Of a stretch of DNA of 64,000 nucleotides, positions 1 to 9,157 are shown piece by piece. The translations under genes were made by a program, and so were the position numbers. The notes below the pieces were generated by a model. That model did no database searches. It was not told the DNA's origin and was given only the letters and a program-made list of their open reading frames with translations. Numbering within the stretch: position 1 is the first letter of the stretch; every line of letters begins with the position of its first letter. The stretch comes from Terrirubrum flagellatum (lineage in GTDB: Bacteria > Pseudomonadota > Alphaproteobacteria > Rhizobiales > Beijerinckiaceae): contig NZ_CP091851.1 of assembly GCF_022059845.1 (NCBI RefSeq), positions 2,294,001-2,358,000 of the forward strand, in the 5' to 3' direction.

Positions 1-282
1 GCGCAACGCCTGCGTGGCCGCCGACATCGCGAAGATGATGAAGTCGTCGACCTTGCGCTGCTCCTTCGGCTCCATCCACTGATCAGGATTGAAGCTGCCG
101 TTGGAGCCATCGCCGCGCGGGACCTGGCAGGCGATCTGACAAGGCAGGTCGGACACATCGAAATTTCCGATGCGCCCGGCGCCTGATTTCGATGCGAGGA
201 TGTTGGACCATGTCGCGTCGACGCCGCATCCAAGCGGCGTGACCAGGCCAAGCCCCGTGATAACGACTCGTCGGAACATCAT
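1..282 (-). CDS. fabF: beta-ketoacyl-ACP synthase II, N-terminal part (runs off window)
   Basis: Only the first 94 codons are present; the gene continues past base 1. FabF condenses malonyl-ACP with acyl-ACP in cytoplasmic fatty-acid elongation. The translation begins MMFRRVVITGLGLVTPLG, the classic N-terminus of the KAS I/II family, and later contains KVDDFIIFAMSAATQAL, also typical of FabF. The active-site Cys and His residues lie outside the window. Two adjacent ATG codons are possible starts (282 and 279). It follows acpP by 46 bases in the order fabD-fabG-acpP-fabF, the usual arrangement of this operon. Identification rests on the N-terminus plus context. Confidence 0.93.
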   Translation of the reverse strand, partial: MMFRRVVITGLGLVTPLGCGVDATWSNILASKSGAGRIGNFDVSDLPCQIACQVPRGDGSNGSFNPDQWMEPKEQRKVDDFIIFAMSAATQALR

Positions 283-328
283 ATGTCCGGGCGATCGCGC
301 AGCCGCGCCCCAAGCGGCCGGCGAGAGC

Positions 329-568
329 TTACGCCGGGGCCTTGCTGGACAGGAACGAAATCGCGTCGCCGACGGTCGCGATCTTCTCGGCCGCGTCGTC
401 CGGAATCTCGACTCCGAATTCCTCTTCGAACGCCATGACGAGTTCGACCGTGTCGAGCGAATCAGCGCCGAGATCGTCGATGAAGTTCGCCTTCTCGGTC
501 ACTTTCTCCGCGTCGACGCCCAGATGCTCGACCACGATCTTCTTAACGCGTTCGGCGATGTCACTCAT
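329..568 (-). CDS. acpP: acyl carrier protein
   Basis: A 79-residue acidic protein starting [18 protein letters not shown]. It carries growing acyl chains on a 4'-phosphopantetheine arm during fatty-acid and lipid A synthesis. The attachment motif [18 protein letters not shown] is intact with the modified serine at residue 37, and length and acidity match housekeeping AcpP. An upstream in-frame start would add 11 residues ([11 protein letters not shown]) that do not belong to the family, so MSDIAER is chosen. It sits between fabG and fabF. The 184-base gap to fabG suggests that acpP may have its own promoter, as is common for this abundant protein, but no convincing -10 element was seen. Confidence 0.97.
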   Translation of the reverse strand: MSDIAERVKKIVVEHLGVDAEKVTEKANFIDDLGADSLDTVELVMAFEEEFGVEIPDDAAEKIATVGDAISFLSSKAPA

Positions 569-752
569 CGTCTGATCCTCATTCATCTGACAGGCCGCCA
601 ATCGAGGGCTGGCCGAATTCTTCCATGCGCCGGCGGCGACCCGCCTTTTGCAACGAAGGGCTTGGAAACCGTTTGGTTCCGAACGTCAAGCCCCGCCCGC
701 GCTTGGGGCAGAGCTAGCATAGGCGGTAGGGGCTGACAAAGCGCCGCCGCGC

Positions 753-1490
753 TTAGATCATCGCCATGCCGCCATTAACGTGCAAGGTCTGTCCAGTGAC
801 GTAGGCGCCCTCGTCGCTCGCGAGATAGACCACGGCCGCCGCGATCTCCGCCGAAGTCCCCAAACGGCCGGCCGGCACACGCGAAAGCACCGTTTCCTTC
901 TGCTTTTCGTTGAGCGCGCCCGTCATCGCGGTCTCGATGAAGCCCGGGGCGACGCAATTGACGGTCACGCCGCGGCTCGCGACTTCAAGCGCCAGCGCCT
1001 TCGACATGCCGATCAGACCGGCCTTCGACGCGGCGTAATTGCCCTGTCCGGGATTGCCGGTGACGCCGACGACGGAGGTGATCGAGATGATGCGGCCCGA
1101 ACGCCGGCGCATCATGCCTTTCACGGCCGCGCGCGACAGACGGAACGCCGCCTCGAGATTGACGCGAATGACCTGATCCCACTCCTCGTCCTTCATGCGC
1201 ATGAAGATGTTGTCGCGCGTCACACCGGCGTTGTTGACGAGGACATGAAGCTCGCCCATCGCCGCTTCCGCCGCAGGCACAAGGGCTTCGACCGAATCCT
1301 TCTCAGAGAGATTCGCCGGCAACACATGAACGCGGGAGCCGAGTTCGGCCGCGAGCGCATCGAGCGCCTCCCTGCGGGTGCCCGATATTCCGACCGTCGC
1401 GCCCTGCGCATGCAACGCTTTTGCGACTGCGCCGCCGATGCCGCCGGAAGCGCCCGTCACCAGCGCGTTTTTGCCTGTGAGATCGAACAT
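753..1490 (-). CDS. fabG: 3-oxoacyl-ACP reductase
   Basis: A 245-residue short-chain dehydrogenase that uses NADPH to reduce 3-ketoacyl-ACP in fatty-acid elongation. The Rossmann motif TGASGGIG is at residues 12-19, NNAG at 86-89, and the catalytic triad is S139, Y152 and K156 (NYAASKAG). The C-terminus YVTGQTLHVNGGMAMI is characteristic of FabG rather than of generic SDR enzymes. It follows fabD by 9 bases, so the two are co-transcribed. Length and motifs are complete, with nothing unusual. Confidence 0.97.
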   Translation of the reverse strand: MFDLTGKNALVTGASGGIGGAVAKALHAQGATVGISGTRREALDALAAELGSRVHVLPANLSEKDSVEALVPAAEAAMGELHVLVNNAGVTRDNIFMRMKDEEWDQVIRVNLEAAFRLSRAAVKGMMRRRSGRIISITSVVGVTGNPGQGNYAASKAGLIGMSKALALEVASRGVTVNCVAPGFIETAMTGALNEKQKETVLSRVPAGRLGTSAEIAAAVVYLASDEGAYVTGQTLHVNGGMAMI

Positions 1491-1499
1491 CGGAATTTC

Positions 1500-2447
1500 C
1501 TATGAGTTGCGCGCCGCGGCGAAAGCCCTGACATCGTCAGGCGTTCCAACCGCGCTCGACTGCGCCGCCGGCGCCATTCTTTTCGAGAGTCCGGTCAACA
1601 CCTTGCCGGCGCCAACCTCAAGAAATGAATCAACGCCGTTGGCGGCCATCCAGCCGACGCTCTCGCGCCAACGCACCGTTCCCGTCACCTGTTTCACGAG
1701 ATTGGCGCGGATCACGGCGGGGTCGCTTTCCGGACCGGCCGTGACATTGGCCACGATCGACGCCGCAGGCCGGGCGATCGAGGCTTTCGCCAAGGCCTCC
1801 GCCATCGCGTCCGCCGCAGGCTTCATCAGGGCGCAATGGAAGGGCGCGGACACCGGCAGCAGCATCGCGCGCTTAGCGCCCTTGCCCTTGGCGATCTCCA
1901 CGGCGCGCTCAACCGCCGCCTTGTGGCCGGAGACGACCGCCTGGCCGGGTCCGTTGTCGTTGGCGGCGTCGCAGACCTGCCCCTGCGCCGCCTCGGCGGC
2001 GACGGCGACGGCCTGCTCCCATTCGAGGCCGAGCAGCACCGCCATGGCGCCCTCGCCGACCGGAACGGCCTTCTGCATGGCCTCGCCGCGCAATCGCAGC
2101 AGACGGGCCGCGTCGGTCACAGACAGCGCCCGCGCGCAGGCCAACGCCGAATATTCACCGAGCGAATGGCCGGCGAAGAAGCCGACGTCGCGCGCGGGAT
2201 CGAGCCCGGCCTCGGCCTCAAGAGCCCGCATGCCGGCGACGGAGACGGCCATCAGGGCGGGCTGGGCATTGGCGGTCAGGGTCAGGGTTTCGAGCGGCCC
2301 CTTGAACATCAGAGTGGAGAGTTTCTCGCCCAGCGCGGCATCGACCTCCTCGAACACCGCGCGCGCGGACGGGAACGCCTCGGCCAGCGCCTTGCCCATG
2401 CCGACGGCCTGACTGCCCTGCCCGGGGCAGGTGATCGCGAGCGTCAT
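1500..2447 (-). CDS. fabD: malonyl-CoA:ACP transacylase
   Basis: A 315-residue acyltransferase that loads malonyl groups onto ACP. It begins TLAITCPGQGSQAVGMG. The nucleophile elbow GHSLGEYSAL places the catalytic Ser at residue 95, and SAPFHCALM places the partner His at 204. It is the first gene of the fabD-fabG-acpP-fabF cluster, separated by 111 bases from the unrelated TPR-methyltransferase gene upstream. Confidence 0.97.
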   Translation of the reverse strand: MTLAITCPGQGSQAVGMGKALAEAFPSARAVFEEVDAALGEKLSTLMFKGPLETLTLTANAQPALMAVSVAGMRALEAEAGLDPARDVGFFAGHSLGEYSALACARALSVTDAARLLRLRGEAMQKAVPVGEGAMAVLLGLEWEQAVAVAAEAAQGQVCDAANDNGPGQAVVSGHKAAVERAVEIAKGKGAKRAMLLPVSAPFHCALMKPAADAMAEALAKASIARPAASIVANVTAGPESDPAVIRANLVKQVTGTVRWRESVGWMAANGVDSFLEVGAGKVLTGLSKRMAPAAQSSAVGTPDDVRAFAAARNS

Positions 2448-2558
2448 CGAGGATTATCCTCCCAGGCGAAGTTGTTTGGCGGCTTTCCGGCCGCAGGCGC
2501 CGGGGAGTGCAAAGCCGGCGGGCTCAAGTCAAGAGCGCGCGGGGAAATCCATCGAGGA

Positions 2559-4067
2559 TCAGGCCGGCCTGCGCGCCGTGACGATCCAGCCCTCGACGGG
2601 CTTGGCGTCCTCCTTGCGCAGCGTATCCCGCCGGATGGTTTCGATCACGAAGCCGGCCTCGCGAAGACGCTGCTCGACGAAGTCGTGGCGATGGCGATAC
2701 CGGCCATGCGGCTCGAGGCGGAACCCTGCGCCTTCCTCGCCCTCCAGGGCCTCGACCGTGAAGACGAGCACGCCGTCGGGCCTCAACGAGGAAAATGCGA
2801 CACGCGCAAATTCGTTGATTTCGCCGAAATAGCAAAGCGTGTCGGCTGAAATGACTGAATTGAACGTCGCCGGGCGCTCGCCCAGAAACGCGGTCAGCTC
2901 AGCCTCATGCAATTCATCGTAGCCACGCGCTTCGGCCTTTTCGAGCATGCCGCTCGACAGATCAAGCCCGATCATCCGCTCGCAGCGCTCGCGCACGAGC
3001 GGGCCACAAAGCCCTGTGCCACAACCGGCGTCGGCGAGCACGCCGAAGCTGCGCCCATCTGGATGCGCCTCTGCGAGCGCTTCGGCGACAATCTGCGGCG
3101 CCCGATAGCCAAGCATGGACAGCCTGGCGTCGAAACTCTCGGCGAACTTGTCGAAAGTCGCCACGACATAGGCGTCTGTCGCGCGATCCGGCGAGTCGCC
3201 GCTGTGCGCGGCGAGCATGTGCCGAGCCACGGGATCATCGGGCTCGGTTTTCATCCACTCGCGAATGATCTCAAGCGCCTTTTCGGGCTCGCCGATGCGA
3301 CGGTGCGCGTGTGCGAGCAAGACGCGAGCCTCCCGCGCGCCGCCCACGTTGAGGAGGATCGAATGGCTCAGCGCCGTGACGCCCTCCTCGATCTGGCCGA
3401 CCACGACACAGAGATGGCCCAGATTGTAATAGGCCTCGTAATAGTCAGGCTTCAGCTCCGTCGCGCGTTTGTAACTCCGCAAGGCGTCCTCGAAGCGTCG
3501 CGCACGCTCGAAGACAACGCCGAGATTATTGTGCGCCTCGGGATAGTCCGGCGCCAGGCGAAGCGCCGTTTCATAAGCGTCCCGCGCTTCGGCGAGAGTC
3601 GCCGGGTCCTCCTTCAGAACATTGCCGAGATTGTTCCATGCCCAGGCCCGATCAGCGAGCTGCTCCATCGAGCGCCGCAGATGACGGAGCGAGTCCAGCG
3701 TCCGATTGCCTTGATGCAGCAGCACGCCGAAAAAGTGATTGGCGCGCGGATGGTCGCGATCCACGCGAAGCAGCGCACGATAGATGGTTTCGGCCTGCTT
3801 TTTATTTCCGAGACGATGATGCGTCATCGCAAACTGCAGCGCCTCGCCAAAACGCATCGTGACGCCGAGTTCTTTTTCTTGCTCGCCGAGCCTTTCGAGT
3901 TCGTCGCCCTCGGAAACGCGGCCGAGGCGACGCAGATTCGCCGCGAAAAGTCGAACCGTGTCGATATCCGCCCTGAAGGCGACGGGCTGGGCGTCCGTCA
4001 AAGCCGCAGAATCGGCCGCGACGCCACGCTGCTCTGAGCTCAATGCGGATTGGGGAGCGGACGACAT
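2559..4067 (-). CDS. TPR-repeat / SAM-dependent methyltransferase fusion protein (copy 1)
   Basis: A 502-residue protein. After a variable N-terminus it has TPR helices, including PEAHNNLGVVFERARRFEDA and ELKPDYYEAYYNLGHL, from about residue 70 to 270. The C-terminal half is a class I methyltransferase with SAM-binding motif LADAGCGTGLCG, followed by GLDLSSGMLEKAEARGYDEL. The start MSSAPQ aligns with the start of the paralog upstream; a longer reading frame would extend into the intergenic repeat. The methyl acceptor is unknown. TPR domains usually dock protein partners, so a protein substrate is plausible but inferred. It is very similar to the next gene along nearly its whole length, so a tandem duplication is evident. 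Confidence 0.85.
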   Translation of the reverse strand: MSSAPQSALSSEQRGVAADSAALTDAQPVAFRADIDTVRLFAANLRRLGRVSEGDELERLGEQEKELGVTMRFGEALQFAMTHHRLGNKKQAETIYRALLRVDRDHPRANHFFGVLLHQGNRTLDSLRHLRRSMEQLADRAWAWNNLGNVLKEDPATLAEARDAYETALRLAPDYPEAHNNLGVVFERARRFEDALRSYKRATELKPDYYEAYYNLGHLCVVVGQIEEGVTALSHSILLNVGGAREARVLLAHAHRRIGEPEKALEIIREWMKTEPDDPVARHMLAAHSGDSPDRATDAYVVATFDKFAESFDARLSMLGYRAPQIVAEALAEAHPDGRSFGVLADAGCGTGLCGPLVRERCERMIGLDLSSGMLEKAEARGYDELHEAELTAFLGERPATFNSVISADTLCYFGEINEFARVAFSSLRPDGVLVFTVEALEGEEGAGFRLEPHGRYRHRHDFVEQRLREAGFVIETIRRDTLRKEDAKPVEGWIVTARRPA

Positions 4068-4172
4068 GGCGGCCTCGGCGGCGACAATCCGGCAACTTGT
4101 CGTTGGGCGCCCTATAGTGGCCAAGCCAGCGCCGTCCGCAATCCCGCGCCCGATCAGGATTGCGAAAAAGCT

Positions 4173-4308
4173 AGAGCATGGCGCGAAAAGTGGAAACCGG
4201 TTTTTCCGGGGTGAACGCAAGCGTCCGCCCTGCAAAGCCATGCTCCAAATTTTGGAATCGATCACGTTCTCGCACTTTGATTGATTCAATCAAGGTGCGG
4301 CGTGATCC
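4173..4308. repeat. dispersed palindromic intergenic repeat, copy A
   Basis: Two consecutive stem-loops. Stem 1 is gagcatggc (4174-4182) with gccatgctc (4238-4245 plus 4237), enclosing an internal gaaaagtggaaaccggtttttccg palindrome given here only by position (4183-4207). Stem 2 is gatcacg (4260-4266) with cgtgatc (4301-4307), enclosing a 14-pair hairpin with a TTGATTG/CAATCAA core. A second copy with the same order of elements lies at 26152-26293. It fills the gap between the two paralogous TPR-methyltransferase genes. Confidence 0.85.
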
Positions 4309-4338
4309 AGCGCCGCCAGCCGTTTAAACGTTTGAAGG

Positions 4339-5850
4339 TCAGCCGGGCTTGCGCGCCGTGACGATCCAGCCCTTCACGGGCTTGGCGTCTTCCTTGCGCA
4401 GCGTATCCTGTCGGATGGATTCAACGGTCAGTCCGGCCTCCGAGAGACGCTTCTCGATGAAGCCGCGACGGTGGCTGTACCGGCCGTGCGGCTCAAGGCG
4501 GAAGCCGTCATCCCCCTCGCCTTCAAGCGCTTCGACCGTGAAGACGAGCACGCCTCTCGATTTGAGCGCGCCAAAGGCGGCGCTCGCGAACTGATCGAGC
4601 TCGCCAAAGTAGCAGAGCGTGTCAGCCGAGATGATCGAATTAAATGCGCCGAGGCGCTCGCGAAGGAACGCGGTCAGCTCGGCCTTGTGCAACTCGTCGT
4701 AACCGCGGGCTTCGGCCTTTTCGAGCATGCCGGCCGAGAGATCAAAGCCAATCATCCGCTTGCAGCGCTCGCGCACCAGCACGCCGCAAAGTCCGGTGCC
4801 GCAGCCGGCGTCGGCGAGCACGCCGAAGCTCAGTCCGTCGGGATGCGCCTCGGCGAGCGCTTCGGCGACAATCTGCGGCGCCCGATAGCCAAGCATGCTG
4901 AGCTTCGAGTCAAAGCTGTCCGCGAAACTGTCGAATGTCGACACGACAAAACTGTCCGCGGCGCGATCAGGCTTTTCGCCGCTTTGCGCCGCGAGCATGT
5001 GGCGGGCGACCGGATTGTCGGGCTCGGCCTGCGCCCATTCACGGAAAATCGCCAGCGATTTTTCAGGCTGGCCGATCGCCCGGTAGGCGTGCGCCATCAG
5101 AACGCGCGACTGCCGCGTGCTGTCGTCCCCCTGGAGCACGATCGACTGGCTCAGCGCCAGGATCGCTTCGTCATGCCGCTCAAGCGATACATAGAGATAG
5201 CCGAGATTATAGAACGCTTCGAAATAATCCGGCTTCAATTCGGTCGCGCGCTTGTAGTTTTGCAACGCGTCCTCGAGGCGTCCGGCGCGCTCGAAGACGA
5301 TGCCGAGATTGTTGTGCGCCTCGGGATAGTCCGGCGCCAATCTGAGCGCCGTCTCGTAAGCGTCCTGAGCTTGCGCGCCCTTCTTGGGATCGTCGTTCAG
5401 AAGATTGCCGAAATTATTCCAGGCCCAGGCCTGATCGCCGAGGAGCTTCATCGAACGCTGCATATATCGCAGCGCATCCTTCCGCCGCTTGTCGAGATGC
5501 AGGAGCACGCCGAGAAAGTGATTGACGCGAGCATGATCGGGATCGACGCGAAGCAGCGCGCGATAGATCACTTCGGCCTGCTCCTTCTTCTCATAACGAT
5601 GAAGCATCATCGCGAGTTGCAACGCCTCGCCGAAATGCATTTTGATCTTGGCGTTCTTCTCGATCTTGATGATCTGTTCAAGCTGCTCGGCGTCAGCGAT
5701 GCGGCCGGCGCGCCGCAAATTCTCCGCGAAGAGGGTCGCCGTTTCAGCGTTCGCCTTGAAACTCACGGGGCGCGCGGCGGCCAGCGCAGCAGAGTCTGCC
5801 GCGGCGGCGGGCGCCTGTGAACGCAGCGTGGACTTGGGAGCGGTCGACAT
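4339..5850 (-). CDS. TPR-repeat / SAM-dependent methyltransferase fusion protein (copy 2)
   Basis: About 503 residues and a close paralog of the neighbouring gene. The TPR region carries PEAHNNLGIVFERAGRLEDA and ELKPDYFEAFYNLGYL. The methyltransferase domain has LADAGCGTGLCGVLVRERC and GFDLSAGMLEKAEARGYDEL, and the C-terminus reads TLRKEDAKPVKGWIVTARKPG, nearly identical to copy 1. Divergence is concentrated at the N-terminus and in some TPR units, consistent with paralogs binding different partners (inference). Two adjacent ATG codons exist at 5853 and 5850; the second is used here. The 271-base gap to copy 1 is mostly repeat A, so the two genes may not share one transcript. Confidence 0.86.
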   Translation of the reverse strand: MSTAPKSTLRSQAPAAAADSAALAAARPVSFKANAETATLFAENLRRAGRIADAEQLEQIIKIEKNAKIKMHFGEALQLAMMLHRYEKKEQAEVIYRALLRVDPDHARVNHFLGVLLHLDKRRKDALRYMQRSMKLLGDQAWAWNNFGNLLNDDPKKGAQAQDAYETALRLAPDYPEAHNNLGIVFERAGRLEDALQNYKRATELKPDYFEAFYNLGYLYVSLERHDEAILALSQSIVLQGDDSTRQSRVLMAHAYRAIGQPEKSLAIFREWAQAEPDNPVARHMLAAQSGEKPDRAADSFVVSTFDSFADSFDSKLSMLGYRAPQIVAEALAEAHPDGLSFGVLADAGCGTGLCGVLVRERCKRMIGFDLSAGMLEKAEARGYDELHKAELTAFLRERLGAFNSIISADTLCYFGELDQFASAAFGALKSRGVLVFTVEALEGEGDDGFRLEPHGRYSHRRGFIEKRLSEAGLTVESIRQDTLRKEDAKPVKGWIVTARKPG

Positions 5851-5941
5851 CATCGCCTCGTCGAGAATTACGGGTGCTTCTTACCTTTGCCCGCCGGCGC
5901 CCTGTCAGTGGTGCGGCGGCGCACGTTCCGCCGGCGGCCCC

Positions 5942-6721
5942 TCACCGATCAGGATCGCGAAACAACCAGGGCCGCCAGCCGCTCGCGCGATCGAATTTAG
6001 ACCAGCTTCCCTCGGGCAGCGCCAGCCTGTCGGCGATCGCAAAGGCGGCGGCGGGATTGTGCGGCAGCCCGCAATGGCTGCCTTCGACTTCGATGTTTTC
6101 CGTCATCAGGCCTTCATTTTCGCGGCAGACGCGCCATGAACAGACGCCGTCCGAACGGGAATAGATCGCCGTGAAGGGAACCGGCGGCGGCGTGTCGATC
6201 GCGCCGCCCATATGCTGGTCGCGATCCTCCGACCTGAAGCCGCTGACATATTCATAGACCTTCCAGGCGTTGGTGGCGCGCGGGCTGCCCTTGAACGGCG
6301 AGCCCAGCGAAATCACGCATCTGATATCGTCGGGCAATCGCTTCGCGATCTGGCGCGCGTAGATGCCGCCGAGGCTCCAGCCGATGAGCGAGACCTTGCG
6401 GCCGTGGGTGCGACGCAACGTTTCAATGCGCGCGATCATCCTGTCTTCGACGCCAGGAAGCGGGCCGAGATTGCGGCCCAGCCCCCAGCCCTGCGCCGCG
6501 TATCCGCGCCCCCGGAGAAAGGCGGCCAGGGGACGCATCGCAAGATCGCTCGCCATCAGGCCGGGAATGACGATCACGGGATGTCCGTCGCCGCGCGGGG
6601 CGCGAGCGAGCAAAGGCAGAGCGGCGCCGAACAGCGCGAGCTCAGGCAGCGCCCGTCCTTCAAGCGCCAGAAGCCAGCGCGAAGGCGGCGCGGAGAATGA
6701 GGCGTCGACGGCGAAGCTCAT
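5942..6721 (-). CDS. alpha/beta-fold hydrolase (esterase/lipase-like)
   Basis: A 259-residue alpha/beta hydrolase. The oxyanion region VIVIPGLMASD (49-59) precedes a nucleophile elbow GWSLGG with Ser116. Asp191 (SRSDGVCSW) and His216 (EGSHCGL) are the probable rest of the triad. No signal peptide is seen, so it is probably cytoplasmic. The GSHCGLPHNP region resembles lipase/esterase proteins annotated as alpha/beta hydrolases of unknown substrate in related bacteria. It is flanked by unrelated genes and gives no pathway context. Confidence 0.8.
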   Translation of the reverse strand: MSFAVDASFSAPPSRWLLALEGRALPELALFGAALPLLARAPRGDGHPVIVIPGLMASDLAMRPLAAFLRGRGYAAQGWGLGRNLGPLPGVEDRMIARIETLRRTHGRKVSLIGWSLGGIYARQIAKRLPDDIRCVISLGSPFKGSPRATNAWKVYEYVSGFRSEDRDQHMGGAIDTPPPVPFTAIYSRSDGVCSWRVCRENEGLMTENIEVEGSHCGLPHNPAAAFAIADRLALPEGSWSKFDRASGWRPWLFRDPDR

Positions 6722-6909
6722 GGTCTCCCCCGGGAGATCGCGGCGTGGCGAGATTCGCGAGCGCCTATTCTATTGCGGCGCAGCATTTCTGCAAACAGGG
6801 CGCAGCTTCGCGCCGTTGTCAGCCTAATGTCACATCCCTGTAGCTTTTCGCCGGCTAAGGGCGTTAACTCCCAAAAAATGGGGAACGTTCAATCAAGGTG
6901 CCAACGCCC

Positions 6910-7974
6910 ATGAAAGAGGCGGCGATCGAGGTCGAGGGGTTGAAGGCGGGGTATGGCGAGACCGTGGTGCTGCACGGCGTCGACCTTTCCATCGCGCGCG
7001 GCGAATTCATTGCGATGCTGGGCTCGTCGGGCTGCGGCAAGACCACACTGCTGCGGACCGTCGCCGGCTTCCAGCGCGCCTTCGCCGGCGCCGTCAGACT
7101 GTTCGGCAGGGATGTCGCGCCGCTGCCGCCGGAGAAGCGCGGCCTCGCCATGGTGTTCCAGTCCTACGCGCTGTGGCCGCATATGACGGTGCTCGGCAAT
7201 GTCGGCTACGGGCTGAAGCTGCGAGGCGTCGCGCGCGAAGACATCCGCAAGCGCGTGCGCGCGGTGCTCGCGATGCTCAATCTCGACGGGCTCGAAGATC
7301 GCAAGGTGACCGATCTCTCCGGCGGCCAACGCCAGCGCGTCGCGCTTGGCCGCGCGCTCGCGATCGAGCCCGACATTCTTCTGCTCGACGAGCCGCTCTC
7401 CAATCTCGACGCCAAGGTGCGTCTGCAACTGCGCGACGAGATCAAGTCGCTGCAGAACAGGCTCGGCTTCACGGCGCTGCACGTCACCCATGATCGCGAA
7501 GAGGCGATGACGATGGCCGACCGCATCGTGGTGATGAATGCGGGCCGCATTGCGCAGCTCGGCGCGCCGGAGGAAGTCTACGACAAGCCCGCCTCGCCTT
7601 TCATCGCCACCTTCATGGGGGCGGAAAATCGCATCGAGCTGAAGATCGCCCGCGCCGACGGCGCCTATGACGTCTCGACCGGCGGCGTCGCGCGACGTTC
7701 GCGCAGCGCCGACGCGCTGCCTGAAGGCGCGGTCACCGCTTATTTCCGCGACAGCGCCGCGGCGCTGGTGGCGCATGACGAGCAGGCCGACGACGCGATC
7801 GTGCTGCCCGGCCGCATCGTGCAGCGCAGCTATCCCGGCGGGCACTATCGTTACAGTGTCGAGACAGAGGGACGTCAGTTCTCTGTCACACACGACCACT
7901 ATCACGACCTCGGATCAGCAGTGGGGCTGAAGCTGCCATTCCGGGCGATGCATCTTTTTCCGAGTTCGGAATGA
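6910..7974 (+). CDS. ABC importer ATP-binding protein
   Basis: About 354 residues. Walker A GSSGCGKTT is near residue 39, the signature LSGGQRQRVALGRALA near 136, Walker B ILLLDEPLSNLD near 157, and the switch His lies in LHVTHDREEAMTMAD. A C-terminal TOBE-type extension (about 240-354) places it with importers of the spermidine/putrescine, iron(III) or 2-aminoethylphosphonate class. The ATG at 6910 has an AAGG ribosome-binding sequence 11 bases upstream; a GTG at 6898 is the alternative. The stop codon lies inside a possible ATG of the next gene, so the genes are tightly coupled. Substrate unresolved. Confidence 0.88.
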   Translation: MKEAAIEVEGLKAGYGETVVLHGVDLSIARGEFIAMLGSSGCGKTTLLRTVAGFQRAFAGAVRLFGRDVAPLPPEKRGLAMVFQSYALWPHMTVLGNVGYGLKLRGVAREDIRKRVRAVLAMLNLDGLEDRKVTDLSGGQRQRVALGRALAIEPDILLLDEPLSNLDAKVRLQLRDEIKSLQNRLGFTALHVTHDREEAMTMADRIVVMNAGRIAQLGAPEEVYDKPASPFIATFMGAENRIELKIARADGAYDVSTGGVARRSRSADALPEGAVTAYFRDSAAALVAHDEQADDAIVLPGRIVQRSYPGGHYRYSVETEGRQFSVTHDHYHDLGSAVGLKLPFRAMHLFPSSE

Positions 7975-7994
7975 CAGGGAGCGGGAGAACCTCA

Positions 7995-9131
7995 ATGAAA
8001 ATGCATCTTTTGGCCGGCCTCGGCGCGGCGGCGCTGATGGCGGCGCCTGCGTCGGCGCAGACGCTCAACGTCGTGACCGCGGGCGACCAGAACATGGTCG
8101 ATTACGTCAAGGATTATCTCGGGCCGATGTTCGAGAAGCAGCATCCGGGCGTGAAGGTCGTGTCGGTCGGCACAGGCCCCGGAGACGCCGGCTCGCAGAA
8201 AATTTTCGAGAAGCTCGACGCGCAGAAGAAGGCCGGCGCAGCCGCCTGGGATTTCGACGTCGTCGTCATCCACCAGAAGATGGCCGGCGACATGGCGAAA
8301 GACGGCATGCTCGTGCGCTATCGCGGCGACATCCCGACCGGCAAACTGGTGACCCGCGATTCCGCCGTGAATTCGCTCGGCGCGAACGTCGACGGCTATG
8401 TCATGCCGATGTTCCATTCGCAGACGGCGCTCGCCTACAACGCCGACATGGTGAAGGACGTCCCGTCGAGCTATCCCGAACTCGTCGAATGGACGAAGAA
8501 GCATCCGAAGCAGTTCGGCTATAACGGCATCAAGGGCGGCATGTCCGGCGTCGCCTTCGTCACCGGCTGGGTCTCGGCCTTCGGCGGCGATTCCGCCAAG
8601 CTCGAAAAGGGCCCTTATGATCCGGCCGTGAAAAACAGCTGGGACAAGCCGCTCGCCGACCTCAAGGCGTTCAACCAGAATGTTGTGATCACGCCCGGCA
8701 ACGCCGGCACGCTCGACATGCTCAATCGCGGCGAGATCGCCATCGGTCCGGTTTGGGTCGACATGTTCTACACCTGGCAGGCGGACGGCAAGCTGCCGCC
8801 AAACATGAAGCTGAAACTCATGTCGCCCGGCATGCCTGGCCAGCCGATGTATTACGCGATCCCGGCGAAGGCCGCGAACGCCAAGCTCGCCGAACAATTC
8901 ATCGCGCTGGCGACGAGCCCGCAGGTGCAGGCCGACGGCATCGTCAAGAAGTTCAACTGGTATCCCGGCATCGACGCGCAGAATCTCGAAGGCAAGCTCG
9001 ACAAGGCGGCCTGGGAGAAGCTGTTCACCGACATCAAGCCGGCCGACCTCTCGGAGAAGGGCCGCCCCTTCCCGATCGCGCCCTACTTCAACGACATTCT
9101 CGAATCCTACGAGAAGAAGGTCGCGAATTGA
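7995..9131 (+). CDS. ABC importer periplasmic solute-binding protein
   Basis: A 378-residue protein with a clear signal peptide (MKMHLLAGLGAAALMAAPASAQ, cleaved after about residue 22). It belongs to the family 1/8 extracellular solute-binding proteins and ends in YFNDILESYEKKVAN. The ATG at 7995 follows GGGAGCGGGAG and starts directly at the signal peptide, so it is preferred to the ATG at 7971 that overlaps the ATPase stop. It delivers the ligand to the two downstream permeases. Binding-site residues cannot be assigned by eye; thiamine, phosphonate, polyamine and iron-type ligands are all possible. Confidence 0.87.
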   Translation: MKMHLLAGLGAAALMAAPASAQTLNVVTAGDQNMVDYVKDYLGPMFEKQHPGVKVVSVGTGPGDAGSQKIFEKLDAQKKAGAAAWDFDVVVIHQKMAGDMAKDGMLVRYRGDIPTGKLVTRDSAVNSLGANVDGYVMPMFHSQTALAYNADMVKDVPSSYPELVEWTKKHPKQFGYNGIKGGMSGVAFVTGWVSAFGGDSAKLEKGPYDPAVKNSWDKPLADLKAFNQNVVITPGNAGTLDMLNRGEIAIGPVWVDMFYTWQADGKLPPNMKLKLMSPGMPGQPMYYAIPAKAANAKLAEQFIALATSPQVQADGIVKKFNWYPGIDAQNLEGKLDKAAWEKLFTDIKPADLSEKGRPFPIAPYFNDILESYEKKVAN

Positions 9132-9157
9132 GCCTCGAATTGGACGCAATAGATCCC

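Noticed and set aside
684-689. Minus-strand TTGACG as acpP -35
   Set aside because: No acceptable -10 at 16-18 bases (reads TCCAAG).
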